Assembly: GCA_963773845.1 (NCBI GenBank)
Contig: CAVZCU010000012.1
Location: 1,736,001 to 1,800,000, forward strand
Direction of reading: 5' to 3'
Source of the DNA: SIAJ01 sp963773845
Lineage (GTDB): Bacteria; Planctomycetota; Planctomycetia; Gemmatales; Gemmataceae
DNA length: 64,000 nt
Shown: positions 46,432 to 55,266 of the stretch, one piece after another
Numbering within the stretch: position 1 is the first letter of the stretch
How the letters are laid out: each line of letters begins with the position of its first letter
Translations under genes and position numbers: made by a program
Notes under the pieces: model-generated
What the model was told of the DNA's origin: nothing
Databases searched by the model: none
Seen by the model: the letters and a program-made list of their open reading frames with translations, nothing else

Positions 46432-47979
46432 ATGTTCCTTCGACTAACCGTTCGGCGCTTTTCGCTCATCGCGGCCGGGTTTTTGTTAGTGCCCCTGGTC
46501 ATAAACGCACAGCAACCGCCGCCACCGCCACTAGCTGCCGAAACGGAAGAGTTGACTCGCGGGCCGATCCATGAAGCGTTTGGCAAACCGATTCGATTCG
46601 ACCCGGAACCTGGAGCGATCGTGCCAAAGGCGCCGCCCGCCGCGGTCGAGGAAGTCCCACCCGATCAAAAACCCGAGGGGGACAACGTCGCCTGGATTCC
46701 CGGCTATTGGGCTTGGGACGATGACGCCAAGAATTTTGTCTGGGTCAGCGGGTTTTGGCGGTCGCTGCCGCCAGGACGCAGCTGGGTGCCGGGCTACTGG
46801 ACCAAGGCGGACAACGGGTACCAGTGGGTATCGGGATTCTGGGGAGCGGAAAAGGCGACGGAAGTCGAATACTTACCGGAGCCGCCGGAATCACTTGAGA
46901 ATGGGCCTTCCGTCGAGCCGACCGAGGGAAAAATGTGGGTGCCTGGCGTCTGGCTCTGGCGCGAGACCCGCTATGCCTGGCGGCCGGGTTATTGGGCGGC
47001 GGTGAACCCGGATTGGGTCTGGGTCCCTGCTCAATATGTTTGGACGCCGAACGGGTTTGTATTCATCAATGGCTATTGGGATTATCCGCTTTTCAGTCGC
47101 GGACTGCTGTTTGCGCCCGTGACATTTGCCCGGCTGCGTCCTGGCCTAGTTTATACGCCGAGCATCGTGCTCGATGTGCGCTACTTGGTCGATGCCCTGT
47201 TCGTGGGTCCAAGGTACGGCCATTACTTCTTCGGCGATTATTACGATCCACGATATATTCGCGGCGGCTACTATCCGTGGTTCGCGTACCACAATTCCCG
47301 TTACGGCTACGTTCCGTCGTTCGCGCACATGCATTACACTTTGGCGCGAAGCGATCCGCGATGGGAAGATCGACTGCGAGCCCAATACTACAACCGTCGC
47401 GATCATGAAGCCGCCCGGCCGCCGCATACCTACCGCGCGTATTCCGAATGGGCGCGCAAAACGGCCGGCGCCGGTCACGAGGTGCAGCCCCTCGCGCGGC
47501 CCCTTCGCGAAATCCAAACCACCAAGGGGTTTCCGACCCGCATGGAACGCGTGCCCGAAAAACAGACCCAGATAATTCGCAACCAGATCAAGCAGGTGAA
47601 TGAGTTTCGCGAGCGGCGGCAAAAAGGAGAGCTGGATGGCGCCAAGGCGCTGCACCATGTCGGCAAAGTGGAGCCCAAGGGAGGGAAGTTGCCCAAGACG
47701 CCGCCGATCACACAACGGCACGAGCCAGGGAGGGTCAAGCTCCCCGAATCGCCACATCTCGGCCCACCCGCCGGAACCACAATCCACCACGCGAAACCGC
47801 TTCCGGAAAGACCGCAAGTTCCGAATATCAACCCGAAGGTGAACCCGCCCGCAGTTAGAGGCGGGGGTCACAAATTACCGACGCCGGAGGACATTATCCG
47901 CCAGCATGGTCCGAAGCAGCCGATGCCCAAAGGAAAGGGAAATCCCCCGCCCAAGAAGAAGGGCAAAGGCGATTTCTGA
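46432..47979 (+). CDS. Secreted YXWGXW-repeat protein
   Basis: 515 residues with signal peptide (FSLIAAGFLLVPLVINA). The mature part carries repeats of the WIPGYWAW, WVSGFWRS, WVPGYWTK, WVSGFWGA and WRPGYWAA kind, the YXWGXW pattern found in planctomycete exported proteins, then a Tyr/Phe-rich segment (DALFVGPRYGHYFFGDYYDP) and a disordered Pro/Lys-rich tail. AGGAG precedes ATG 46432. No enzymatic residues; an envelope structural or binding role is likely. Confidence 0.85.
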   Translation: MFLRLTVRRFSLIAAGFLLVPLVINAQQPPPPPLAAETEELTRGPIHEAFGKPIRFDPEPGAIVPKAPPAAVEEVPPDQKPEGDNVAWIPGYWAWDDDAKNFVWVSGFWRSLPPGRSWVPGYWTKADNGYQWVSGFWGAEKATEVEYLPEPPESLENGPSVEPTEGKMWVPGVWLWRETRYAWRPGYWAAVNPDWVWVPAQYVWTPNGFVFINGYWDYPLFSRGLLFAPVTFARLRPGLVYTPSIVLDVRYLVDALFVGPRYGHYFFGDYYDPRYIRGGYYPWFAYHNSRYGYVPSFAHMHYTLARSDPRWEDRLRAQYYNRRDHEAARPPHTYRAYSEWARKTAGAGHEVQPLARPLREIQTTKGFPTRMERVPEKQTQIIRNQIKQVNEFRERRQKGELDGAKALHHVGKVEPKGGKLPKTPPITQRHEPGRVKLPESPHLGPPAGTTIHHAKPLPERPQVPNINPKVNPPAVRGGGHKLPTPEDIIRQHGPKQPMPKGKGNPPPKKKGKGDF

Positions 47980-48003
47980 TACTGCGGAGTTCGAGTAAGT
48001 TCT

Positions 48004-48091
48004 GAGGATTAAGAGCAAGAAGCAGATTATGATTGGTCGATACCCGGCACCAAGATCAAAATCCTAATCTTAATTCTTGCTCTTAATCCTC
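48004..48091. repeat. Inverted repeat, 18-bp arms
   Basis: Arms 48004-48021 and 48074-48091 (GAGGATTAAGAGCAAGAA and its complement) flank 52 bases. A short CTAATC direct repeat follows. Lies between the YXWGXW gene and the tRNA. Confidence 0.75.
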
Positions 48092-48173
48092 TTCCTAATC
48101 CTAATCCTACCCGGATCCCGACAGGGCACATTGTCCTGACAGCTCCGCGTAGGATTCTTGTTTGGATAGGAGA

Positions 48174-48256
48174 TGCCGGAGGAGGGACTTGAACCCACAC
48201 CTACTTGCGTAGAACGGATTTTGAATCCGTCGCGTCTGCCATTCCGCCACTCCGGC
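48174..48256 (-). tRNA. tRNA-Leu (anticodon CAA)
   Basis: The minus strand folds as an 83-base class II tRNA: acceptor stem GCCGGAG / CTCCGGC perfectly paired, anticodon stem ACGGA / TCCGT with loop TTCAAAA (anticodon CAA), a long variable arm, and T-loop GTTCAAGTC. The discriminator base is A. The CCA end is not encoded. It reads UUG codons. Confidence 0.93.
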
Positions 48257-48369
48257 GTGCAATTCAAATTAGCAAGGATGCGAGTGCCAGACAAGGTCCG
48301 CGGAACCTGCTGCGTGAGCAAAGGAAAATTGATAACATCGCTTGCGCTTTTTGAAGCTGCGTTAATGCC

Positions 48370-48545
48370 GTTCGGCGGAGCCCGACGCGCAACGCGAGGG
48401 CGACGCCGAACCGCCACAGGCCCCATGCATTCAAACCGAAATCGGCTGGTAAAACCCGGGCCGCGTTGCCCTCACGTTGCGCTTCGGGCACTTCCGGTCT
48501 TTGCGATCCGTTTGTGGCACGCCACTTCAATATTTGCGATTCACG
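48370..48545. repeat. Intact copy of the dispersed palindromic repeat
   Basis: About 175 bases beginning CGTTCGGCGGAGCCCGACGCG and ending near ATATTTGCGATTC. Its left half matches 18602-18704 and its right half 20502-20580, the two flanks of the IS110 element. It contains inverted segments (GCGCAACGCGAGGG against CACGTTGCGCTTC). Confidence 0.65.
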
Positions 48546-48553
48546 CTAACCGT

Positions 48554-50528
48554 CTATTTCTTGGAAAACTGCCAGTTCTCGTCAAAAAGTCCGGCGGTAA
48601 TGACCTCGAACGCTGCCGGATCCTTCGCGGTCGGCGTCGGCTTGACGACGGCATAATCGCCTAGCCGCGGGTAGAGCAGGGCATTGGTCCCCTTGAAGTC
48701 CGCCTCATGGAAGGTGTGGCCAGAGTTGAGGACGATGTATCGATCGCCGGCAAATGGACTCGGTTGAATCAGCATCGGCAAGCAAGTGGCTGGGTCGAGA
48801 CCCCGACCGGCGAATTGAAGGGATTCTGGCGTCCACGAGAATGGCATCTTGCTCATTACCTTGGCGATCAGCGAGTTGCTGCCGGGGTCGCCGAAGAGGA
48901 TGAGATTCTTGTTCTTCATGTCCTCATCGCTGACTTCGGTATCTTTCTTGACCGGCAGAATGCCGCGCATGTACTTGTCCCACTCGCGGCGAAATCGTTC
49001 GAGTTGCGCGATCGCCGAGTCGTGCACCACTGAGTGATTCGGTTTGCCCGTGCCGATGACACACAGGAAGGGAAGGCAGAACGCATCATCGATTGGACCC
49101 TGAACGTGCGGCCGCTTGCCGGATTGCTTCGCGTCCGGATCAAACTTCAGTGCCCTCCAGCCGTCTTCTCCTTTGACAAACTCGCCAAATATGTTGTCGC
49201 CGGCTTGGCAAGCGATCGACTTTCCATCGATGGCGACAGCTTTTGGAAAGGCCGTTCGCTGGGGAGTCTCAACATGAAAGCGTGCAACATTAGTCGTGGA
49301 AATCTTGAACGTCGAGCCGTCCCATTGTGCGTCAACTCAGCGCCCGCTCGTAGTGCTTTTCCAGTTTCAATAGTTCGAGCCACGCGCAGCGTTCCTGCTT
49401 GAGCGTGTACGTGACGAAGCGAATTCGCGCTGGATACTCGGACTTTCCCTTGTCGCCGACACGCTCGCGAACGACGGCCTCGACATTCTTCTGCCATTCG
49501 GGTGGAAACTTGTGGGCAAGACCAGGCCCAATGAGATGCGTCATACGATCGCCCATGCCGAGTCGCTTCAGCTCCGCCTGAATGTTCTCCGCCGCCTTGC
49601 GTTGCGCGTCGATTTCGCCGCTGTAAGCCACGATTGGCACGTCAAACGCGTTTTCCGCGTAACGGTATGCGTCATAGATACGAAGACATTTCTCTTGGTA
49701 GTCTGGCAACGTTTCCGGCAGCTTGGCGATGTAGCCGTGCGTGGTGGTGAAGCCGGCGCCGGGCTGAATGACGGCAAACATACCGGGTTTGCGCAGGCCG
49801 ATGTGCCAAGTTCCCGCGCCGCCCATCGAGAAGCCTTTGAGGACGACTCGGCGGAGGTCGATCGTGTCTTTGCGACCGGCAGCAGCCTCGGTCTCGAGGA
49901 AGTTGTCAATCACCTCGAAGACATCGCTCTCGCCGGCCCATCGATAGGCGTTGTTGCCGCGGCCATAGATATTAAGTTGCACGAAGTCCTGATCCTTCGA
50001 GGTCGATTTGCCCTCGTACTGGCTGAGGTACTTTACTTCCGTAATTGAGCTATCCCGACCGTGCAGGAAAATGTCGAGCCGCCACTTCTTTGCGGGATCG
50101 ACCCCGTAGCCGACCGGGTAGACGACGCCATATGGCTGCACTGACTGATCGATTGTCGAACGATAGCCGCGGGCCACCGATCGGCCTTTCGGTTTCACCC
50201 ACGGCGTCTTGCCGTCCATCGCGCTTTGGGCGCGCTTGATCCCCTGATCGATCACCGCCAGCGTCTGCTTGCCGCTGTTTGCCGTGTACCACTCGTGATG
50301 GCGAACGATCCACTCGGCTGCTTTCACATAAACTTCGAGATCAGGCCGAAAGATCCGGTCGATCTTCGGCGCTGCGGCCGCGACCGCCTCCTTCAACTTT
50401 GCAGTCTTGTCTTCGATCAACTTCAAGGTCGCCGCGTCCGGAGTCTTGGCCTTCGGCGGGTCATACTTCTGCGAAAACGCCGGGGCAGCGACAGCGAGGA
50501 GAATCATTAAATGAAACAAATGGCGCAT
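48554..50528 (-). pseudogene. Secreted alpha/beta-hydrolase (prolyl oligopeptidase-like), single frameshift
   Basis: About 657 residues if repaired. Signal peptide MRHLFHLMILLAVAAPAFS; central hydrolase with PVGYGVDPAKKWRLDIFLHG, the nucleophile elbow KGFSMGGAGTW and the late GPGLAHKFPPEW with probable catalytic His. The first frame ends at a TGA at 49332-49334 just after LEKHYERALS. Ignoring the base at 49337, translation continues VDAQWDGSTFKISTTNVARF and on to NSGHTFHEADFKGTNA and the stop at 48554. The whole 3' part is conserved-looking protein sequence, so this is one gene. Confidence 0.85.
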
Positions 50529-50669
50529 GGAATCAACTCAAGGAGCGGGCGAACGCCTCCAACAGTACCGGTAACTAGATCACCCTGCAAGAGGCCGGCT
50601 GGATTATCGTTTGTAGAATGCCCTGGCACAGTCGCCCACTCGCCCCCTTCCACCACGGAGATTTCGCTA

Positions 50670-51218
50670 ATGGTTCGCACTTTGTTTGCCGCCCTTGCAG
50701 GATTGTTCCTCGCCGCCGGGGCTCAGGCCGCCAACCCGGTCGTCGTCCTGGAAACGTCCAAAGGGAATATCAAGATCGAATTGTTTAAGGACAAGGCCCC
50801 GGTTACGGTCGAGAACTTTTTGAAATACGTGGACGACAAGCACTACGACGGCCTCACGTTCCACCGGGTGATTTCGAACTTCATGATCCAGGGCGGCGGC
50901 TACGACACCGATCAAAAGGAACGCAAAACCCGCGAGCCGATCAAGAACGAGTCCGGCAACGGCGTGCCGAATAACCGTGGCTACATCGCCATGGCCCGCA
51001 CCAATGACCTCAACAGCGCCACGTCGCAGTTTTACATCAACGTGAAGGACAATCCGTTCCTCGACAAGAACAAGTATTGCGCGTTCGGCCGAGTCATCGA
51101 AGGAATGGACGTGGTCGACAAGATCAAGGAAGTGGAAACGGGCCGGAAGGGCATGTTCACGCAGGACTGCCCGCTGACGGACGTTGTTATCAAGAAGGCC
51201 AAACGCGTCGATAAGTAA
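50670..51218 (+). CDS. Exported cyclophilin-type peptidylprolyl isomerase
   Basis: 182 residues. Signal peptide MVRTLFAALAGLFLAAGAQA; cyclophilin core with IKIELFKDKAPVTVENFLKYV, the active-site FHRVISNFMIQGGG, SATSQFYINVKDN and FGRVIEGMDVVDKI. Catalyses cis-trans isomerisation of X-Pro bonds in exported proteins. The start at 50670 has GGAG somewhat far upstream (eleven bases). Its stop codon runs directly into a repeat array at 51217. Confidence 0.9.
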   Translation: MVRTLFAALAGLFLAAGAQAANPVVVLETSKGNIKIELFKDKAPVTVENFLKYVDDKHYDGLTFHRVISNFMIQGGGYDTDQKERKTREPIKNESGNGVPNNRGYIAMARTNDLNSATSQFYINVKDNPFLDKNKYCAFGRVIEGMDVVDKIKEVETGRKGMFTQDCPLTDVVIKKAKRVDK

Positions 51219-51275
51219 GTTTCAAGTTTCAAGTCTCAAGTTTCAAGTCTCAAGTTTCAAGTCTCAAGTTTCAAG
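51217..51275. repeat. Heptamer array AAGTTTC/AAGTCTC
   Basis: Eight tandem 7-base units alternating AAGTTTC and AAGTCTC, starting within the cyclophilin stop codon. A short inverted run (GAACTTGAAACTCGAAACT) follows at 51307-51325 just before the four-helix-bundle gene, and the opposite end of the segment has inverted copies at 51823-51848. Confidence 0.9.
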
Positions 51276-51335
51276 ACTGGGGTGTAGTTTATGCGCTGGG
51301 TACTTGGAACTTGAAACTCGAAACTGGAGACATCG

Positions 51336-51755
51336 ATGGCTACCTGGAAGCGATTTGAAGATATCGATGCTTGGAAAAAGGCACGCGTTCTGTCCGCCCA
51401 GATTCACTTCATTACGGCCGACGGAAAGGTCTCCAAGGACTACTCGTTTGTACGGCAGATTCGCTCGGCTGGCCTATCCGTCATGTCGAATATCGCCGAG
51501 GGTTTTGAACGAGACGGCAGCAAGGAGTTTGCGAACTTCGTTTCCATCGCGAAGGGTTCGGCCGGCGAGGTGCGGTCGCAACTCTACACAGCACTTGATG
51601 TTGGCTATTGCTCGCAAACCGATTTTGACCGCCTGTATGCGCTTTCCTCGGAAGTCAGCCGGATGCTTGCAGGACTTTTGAACTACTTGTGCAACACGGA
51701 GTTTCGAGGTCTGAAGTTCAGGGACCGACCCGCAGATTCGTCGCAACAGGATTGA
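51336..51755 (+). CDS. Four-helix-bundle protein (S23/IVP-like)
   Basis: 139 residues of the 23S rRNA intervening-sequence protein family: RFEDIDAWKKARVLSAQIH, then IRSAGLSVMSNIAEGFERD, EFANFVSIAKGSAGEVRSQLYTA and a final helix LSSEVSRMLAGLLNYL. These bundles are related to the Avd accessory proteins of diversity-generating retroelements and are often found in small mobile-like segments. GGAG precedes ATG 51336. Here it stands between two protein genes rather than in rRNA, inside inverted heptamer arrays. Confidence 0.88.
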   Translation: MATWKRFEDIDAWKKARVLSAQIHFITADGKVSKDYSFVRQIRSAGLSVMSNIAEGFERDGSKEFANFVSIAKGSAGEVRSQLYTALDVGYCSQTDFDRLYALSSEVSRMLAGLLNYLCNTEFRGLKFRDRPADSSQQD

Positions 51756-51822
51756 GCCAGTTGCGCATGGAAATACTGGGTTGGTAATGGCGGCCGAGGC
51801 CCATTGTTCCTTGACCGCCAAA

Positions 51823-51848
51823 AACTTGAAACTTGAAACTTGAAACTC
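51823..51848. repeat. Inverted heptamer array GAAACTT
   Basis: Three GAAACTT/GAAACTC units (reverse complement of the array at 51217) ending within the minus-strand ClpS stop codon. With 51217-51275 they bracket a 632-base segment that holds only the four-helix-bundle gene. Confidence 0.85.
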
Positions 51849-52173
51849 ATTCCGCCGGCTCAATCGAGGCGGTCATTGACCCCTGGCAGCGTTCGATGAG
51901 TGGGTCGGGGCCGAAAGCGTGGATCTGATCGCGTTTCAGTTCGGCCCGTTCGAGAGATGTGGTGCAGACGATCACCTTGCCCTTGGTGTGCACTTCCTCC
52001 GCCATCAAGAAGCCCTTCTCTTCAGGATGGGCGAACAACTCCTTCAGCATGCGGATGACGTAGTCGAATGAATGATCGTCGTCGTTGTGCAGAATGACGT
52101 TGTAAGGCGGCTGCTTTTTGACCTCGCGCTTTTCCTTGGTCTTTCGCTCGGGCGTCGTGGCCGTTCCGCTCAT
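51847..52173 (-). CDS. clpS: ATP-dependent Clp protease adaptor ClpS
   Basis: 108 residues. N-degron adaptor of ClpAP: PYNVILHNDDDHSFDYVIRML carries the acidic substrate-pocket residues, followed by EEKGFLMAEEVHTKGKVIV and the C-terminal LERAELKRDQIHAFGPDP. Start ATG 52173 has GAGGA at nine bases. It follows the FHA-GAF-PP2C gene by only 22 bases on the same strand, so the two are probably cotranscribed, linking regulated proteolysis with a signalling phosphatase. The stop codon abuts the heptamer array. Confidence 0.92.
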   Translation of the reverse strand: MSGTATTPERKTKEKREVKKQPPYNVILHNDDDHSFDYVIRMLKELFAHPEEKGFLMAEEVHTKGKVIVCTTSLERAELKRDQIHAFGPDPLIERCQGSMTASIEPAE

Positions 52174-52195
52174 TACGGGATCCTCGATGTGTCCG

Positions 52196-53929
52196 TCAAT
52201 TCGCCTTCGTGGGGCGATTCTCGACCTCAATGGGTTCGCCCGCATCCAGCGACCGGCCGAAGCAAACGATCGCGATATCGTCGAACTGCGGGTGATTACC
52301 CGAATGGGATTGCACCGCTTGCACAATCCGTGCCCCGATCTCGCGGGCGGTGAGCAAATCGACCGCCCGCGTCGCGTTGTCAACCGTTCGGCAGACGCCG
52401 TCTTCGGTGAAGCGCTGGCCGCTCGCGGGCTGCGCGTCCTCGATTCCATCCGTATAGACCATCAGACTGTCGCCGGGCCCGAGCGTGAGAGGATATGAAG
52501 TGAATATATGGCCGGGTACCCAACCGACCGGGAAATCGCCTGTGTCTTTCGTGAAAACCTTTTCCAGTTTTTTCTCGGCCTGCCGATAGACCCAGGGCGA
52601 CAAATGGCCCGCGCTCACCAGGCTGATTTCGTGGGTGCGGGTATCGATTACCGCGGCGGACAGCGTGACATAGCGATCTTCCAGGTTTGCCATCATCAAC
52701 TGTTCGTTCAAGTGCGTAATGGCCGACGCGACATCGTCGTGCGTGAGCATCGAGACGCGTGCTTCGCCGCTCATCCGGGCCATGAGCAAGGCGGCGGGAA
52801 CCCCCTTGCCGGACACATCGCCGAGCAACACGGCCAGCTTGCCGTCGCGTAGCGGAATGAAATCGTAGTAGTCACCGCCCACCGTGCGCGCCGCCGTGTA
52901 ATGGGCGAAGAACTCATATCCGGGCCGGACCGGGAACGATTGTGGCAGAAAGCCCCGCTGCACCTTGGTCGCGGCCTTGTTTTCTTCCTCCAGTTTCTGC
53001 TGCGTCAGTATCGTCTCGTGAAGTTGCGCGTTCTCGAGCGCGATCGACGCCTGGCCGGCCACGCAAACGAGCAACTTCAAATCGTCCTGGGAGAACTTCT
53101 TGGTGCGGTCCTGGCTATCCAGTTGAATCACGCCGAGCGGCTTGCCGTCCTGCGTCGCCAATGGAACGCACATCACCGAGCGAATTTTGAACTCGGCGAT
53201 CGACTGGGCCGCGCTGATGTCGGAGTCCGTCGAAGCATCTTCGCTCAGGAATGACTTCAGTTCGTTCAGACATTTGCGAACGATGGTTCGACTGAAGCGT
53301 TCGTTGCCCGCGGCATGGCGGCGGACCTTGACCACGACGGGCCGAAGGCGATCGTCGTCGTCCAACTCAATGATGAAGCAACGGTCGGCCTGTTTGAACA
53401 CTTTGAACAATTCGTCGGCGATCTGCGGCAACAGCGCTTGCACGTTGAGCGTTTTGCTCAGAGCGGTGCTGATGTCGAGAATCGCCCGCAGCTTTTCTTG
53501 CGGTTGGGTGTCGAGAAACTGCTGGGGCGAAGCGCGATTAAATGTGGCTTCGACCGTGGTGTTCGACGATTCCGCCTCGTCGTCCTCCTGGGGGGGCTTT
53601 TTGAGAAACGGGACTTTGGCGCTCTCGTCCTGGAACGAAAAGAGGAAATCGCAGATCTTAATATTGTCGCCGTTCTTGAGCGGATTGGGATACCGACCTT
53701 CGACGACCTTGTTGTTGACGTAGGTCTTGTTTCGGCTTTGCAAGTCCTCGACGAAATATTGCCCCCCCGATGGCACGATCTTGGCGTGTTCCCGGCTGAC
53801 GGCGTTCGCCGGCAGGACCACGCGGCACTTGTCGGGGCTGCGGCCGATGATGATGGGCTCGTTGCCCAGCGGGTGCTTCTCGCCAGATGCGGAGCCGTCG
53901 GGAGTCTTGGTGAGTATGAGACTCGGCAT
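52196..53929 (-). CDS. FHA-GAF-PP2C (SpoIIE/RsbU-type) serine phosphatase
   Basis: 577 residues, cytoplasmic. FHA domain (about 22-95) with GRSPDKC, SREHAKI and SRNKTYVNN, binding phosphothreonine. GAF domain (about 165-315; CVPLATQDGKPLGVIQLDS). C-terminal PPM-type phosphatase (about 345-565): GGDYYDFIPLRDGKLAVLLGDVSGKGVPAALLM with its metal-binding Asp residues, and DSLMVYTDGIEDAQ. Such proteins dephosphorylate anti-anti-sigma factors in partner-switch stress pathways; no partner is encoded nearby. Upstream of clpS. Confidence 0.92.
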   Translation of the reverse strand: MPSLILTKTPDGSASGEKHPLGNEPIIIGRSPDKCRVVLPANAVSREHAKIVPSGGQYFVEDLQSRNKTYVNNKVVEGRYPNPLKNGDNIKICDFLFSFQDESAKVPFLKKPPQEDDEAESSNTTVEATFNRASPQQFLDTQPQEKLRAILDISTALSKTLNVQALLPQIADELFKVFKQADRCFIIELDDDDRLRPVVVKVRRHAAGNERFSRTIVRKCLNELKSFLSEDASTDSDISAAQSIAEFKIRSVMCVPLATQDGKPLGVIQLDSQDRTKKFSQDDLKLLVCVAGQASIALENAQLHETILTQQKLEEENKAATKVQRGFLPQSFPVRPGYEFFAHYTAARTVGGDYYDFIPLRDGKLAVLLGDVSGKGVPAALLMARMSGEARVSMLTHDDVASAITHLNEQLMMANLEDRYVTLSAAVIDTRTHEISLVSAGHLSPWVYRQAEKKLEKVFTKDTGDFPVGWVPGHIFTSYPLTLGPGDSLMVYTDGIEDAQPASGQRFTEDGVCRTVDNATRAVDLLTAREIGARIVQAVQSHSGNHPQFDDIAIVCFGRSLDAGEPIEVENRPTKAN

Positions 53930-54215
53930 GATTCACCGATGGGCTGCGGGTCGGGATGAAAATCTCCGAGGAGCATGGATTGTACCGTGGAATTGCGGCC
54001 AGTTCAATAAGCGAGATGGGAGCGCCAGGAGGGCTGCGAAATCCGCCAGTTTCCTTGCAATCCGTCCCTGGAGTGTGCCCGTTATTCGTCAATCCGGATA
54101 TCGGGCACAATCATTCGCACCGACGCGGCACGTGTATTGCGGGTAAGGTGTGTATGTGATATGGATCGCCTTCGCGGTAAGAAATGGTCACAATTCGCTC
54201 GGCAGGAGGTGTCCG

Positions 54216-54488
54216 ATGCGCTCCAATACGCCAGAACACGTTCGAATTGTTGGCTTGTTGGGCGTTGCTCTCGATGGGAGGGACGGCCATGAGCGTCTGA
54301 CCCAAACGGATGAATTCCTGCTGGTCGGCGGATCGGCCGAAACGCACGAACGGATGCAGGAAACTGCCATGTTGTTCCAGGAAGCCCTGGAACGCCGCGG
54401 TAAGAACCTCGCGGACACCGACATTGGCGAAGTCATCGAACTCCTGTGCGAGGGCGCGAAGCGGTTTGCGGAAAATAAACTGTTATGA
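54216..54488 (+). CDS. Small conserved protein of unknown function
   Basis: 90 residues, no signal peptide. Contains HVRIVGLLGVALDGRDGHERLTQ, DEFLLVGGSAETHERMQETA and a C-terminal helix EVIELLCEGAKRFAENKLL. No recognised domain. Start ATG 54216 is set by AGGAGGT seven bases upstream. Independent, between divergent and later genes. Confidence 0.65.
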   Translation: MRSNTPEHVRIVGLLGVALDGRDGHERLTQTDEFLLVGGSAETHERMQETAMLFQEALERRGKNLADTDIGEVIELLCEGAKRFAENKLL

Positions 54489-54954
54489 AGCAATGGGCGT
54501 CACAATCTCGGAGGGCGGGTCTTTGACGCCTCGATGTTCGGGGTAGCGAGGCTTTCCTGAAGCCGTGGGCAACGGCGAGCGTCGAGGCGTAAAGCCCGAC
54601 GTGCGCTCTACCCCGCAGACAGGCTCGTCGCATGGGCCAAGCCCACGTCAGGCTGACGCTTCGACGCCGCCTTTGCTTGGCGAATCCGTTGTGATAGACC
54701 CACGAGCCTGTTACCGAATCCATTTATATCGCACGGCAATCCGGCTGCTCTATGCTATGAAACGACAAAAATCGCCCAAATCCTGTGACGGAGCAGGGAA
54801 TTTCGTATCAGGTGTGCGTTTGGTAAAATCTGTTCCCTGAATCGCAGAGAATCCTCGCGCCTTTTACCGAGAATAGCTATGATGAGGAAGCGCCATTTTC
54901 CGGCGATGAGGCGAAGCGGTTCACTAGTTGAAATTGCCTGTTTGAAGGACCAAC
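54489..54954. other. Intergenic gap with degenerate palindrome
   Basis: About 465 bases with no credible gene. The part 54574-54670 is a degenerate copy of the palindrome at 24024-24118 (shared GGCGAGCGTCGAGGCGTAA core), with imperfect right arm. The remainder is AT-richer and leads into the toxin-like gene. Confidence 0.6.
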
Positions 54955-55266
54955 TTGGCGACAAGAGACGCGAAAGACGATGGTTCGCAGATCGACAAAC
55001 AGATCAAGAAGGTTGGATTGCCCTCTCGTGGTAGTGTGCCGTTTATTCCTCAATTGGACAAGAACAAGAAGGGCAAGCTGATTATCAGGAAAGGGACGAT
55101 CCAAGGTGGACCGAAAAAAGGCAAGAAGGGCTACGTCGACTCGGAGGGAAAGATCTGGATCAGAGACCGAGCCCATGGCAGGTACCCCGATCATTGGGAG
55201 GTTCAAGAAAATGGTGGCAAAAAAGGTCGCACGAGAGTTGGCGACGACGGAGAGGTGATCCCATGA
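54955..55266 (+). CDS. Toxin-domain-like protein (Ntox37-type pattern), stand-alone
   Basis: 103 residues from a TTG start with AAGGA eight bases upstream (no ATG or GTG is available in frame before a stop). The C-terminal half GYVDSEGKIWIRDRAHGRYPDHWEVQ followed by GKKGRTRVGDDGEVIP resembles the C-terminal nuclease domains of polymorphic toxins (GYvDxxGxxW...HWdVQ...VgxDGxI pattern). The export modules of such toxins are absent; only the tip is present, with a Lys-rich stretch before it. The downstream gene overlaps by four bases as an immunity gene would. Confidence 0.6.
   Translation: MATRDAKDDGSQIDKQIKKVGLPSRGSVPFIPQLDKNKKGKLIIRKGTIQGGPKKGKKGYVDSEGKIWIRDRAHGRYPDHWEVQENGGKKGRTRVGDDGEVIP

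Noticed and set aside
51217..51275. CRISPR-like array
   Set aside because: Units are 7 bases without spacers; a simple tandem repeat.
54860..55030. Short ATG frame ahead of the toxin-like gene as a leader or N-terminal domain
   Set aside because: It is in a different frame, about 50 codons, and has no recognisable sequence; an in-frame TGA lies just before the TTG start.
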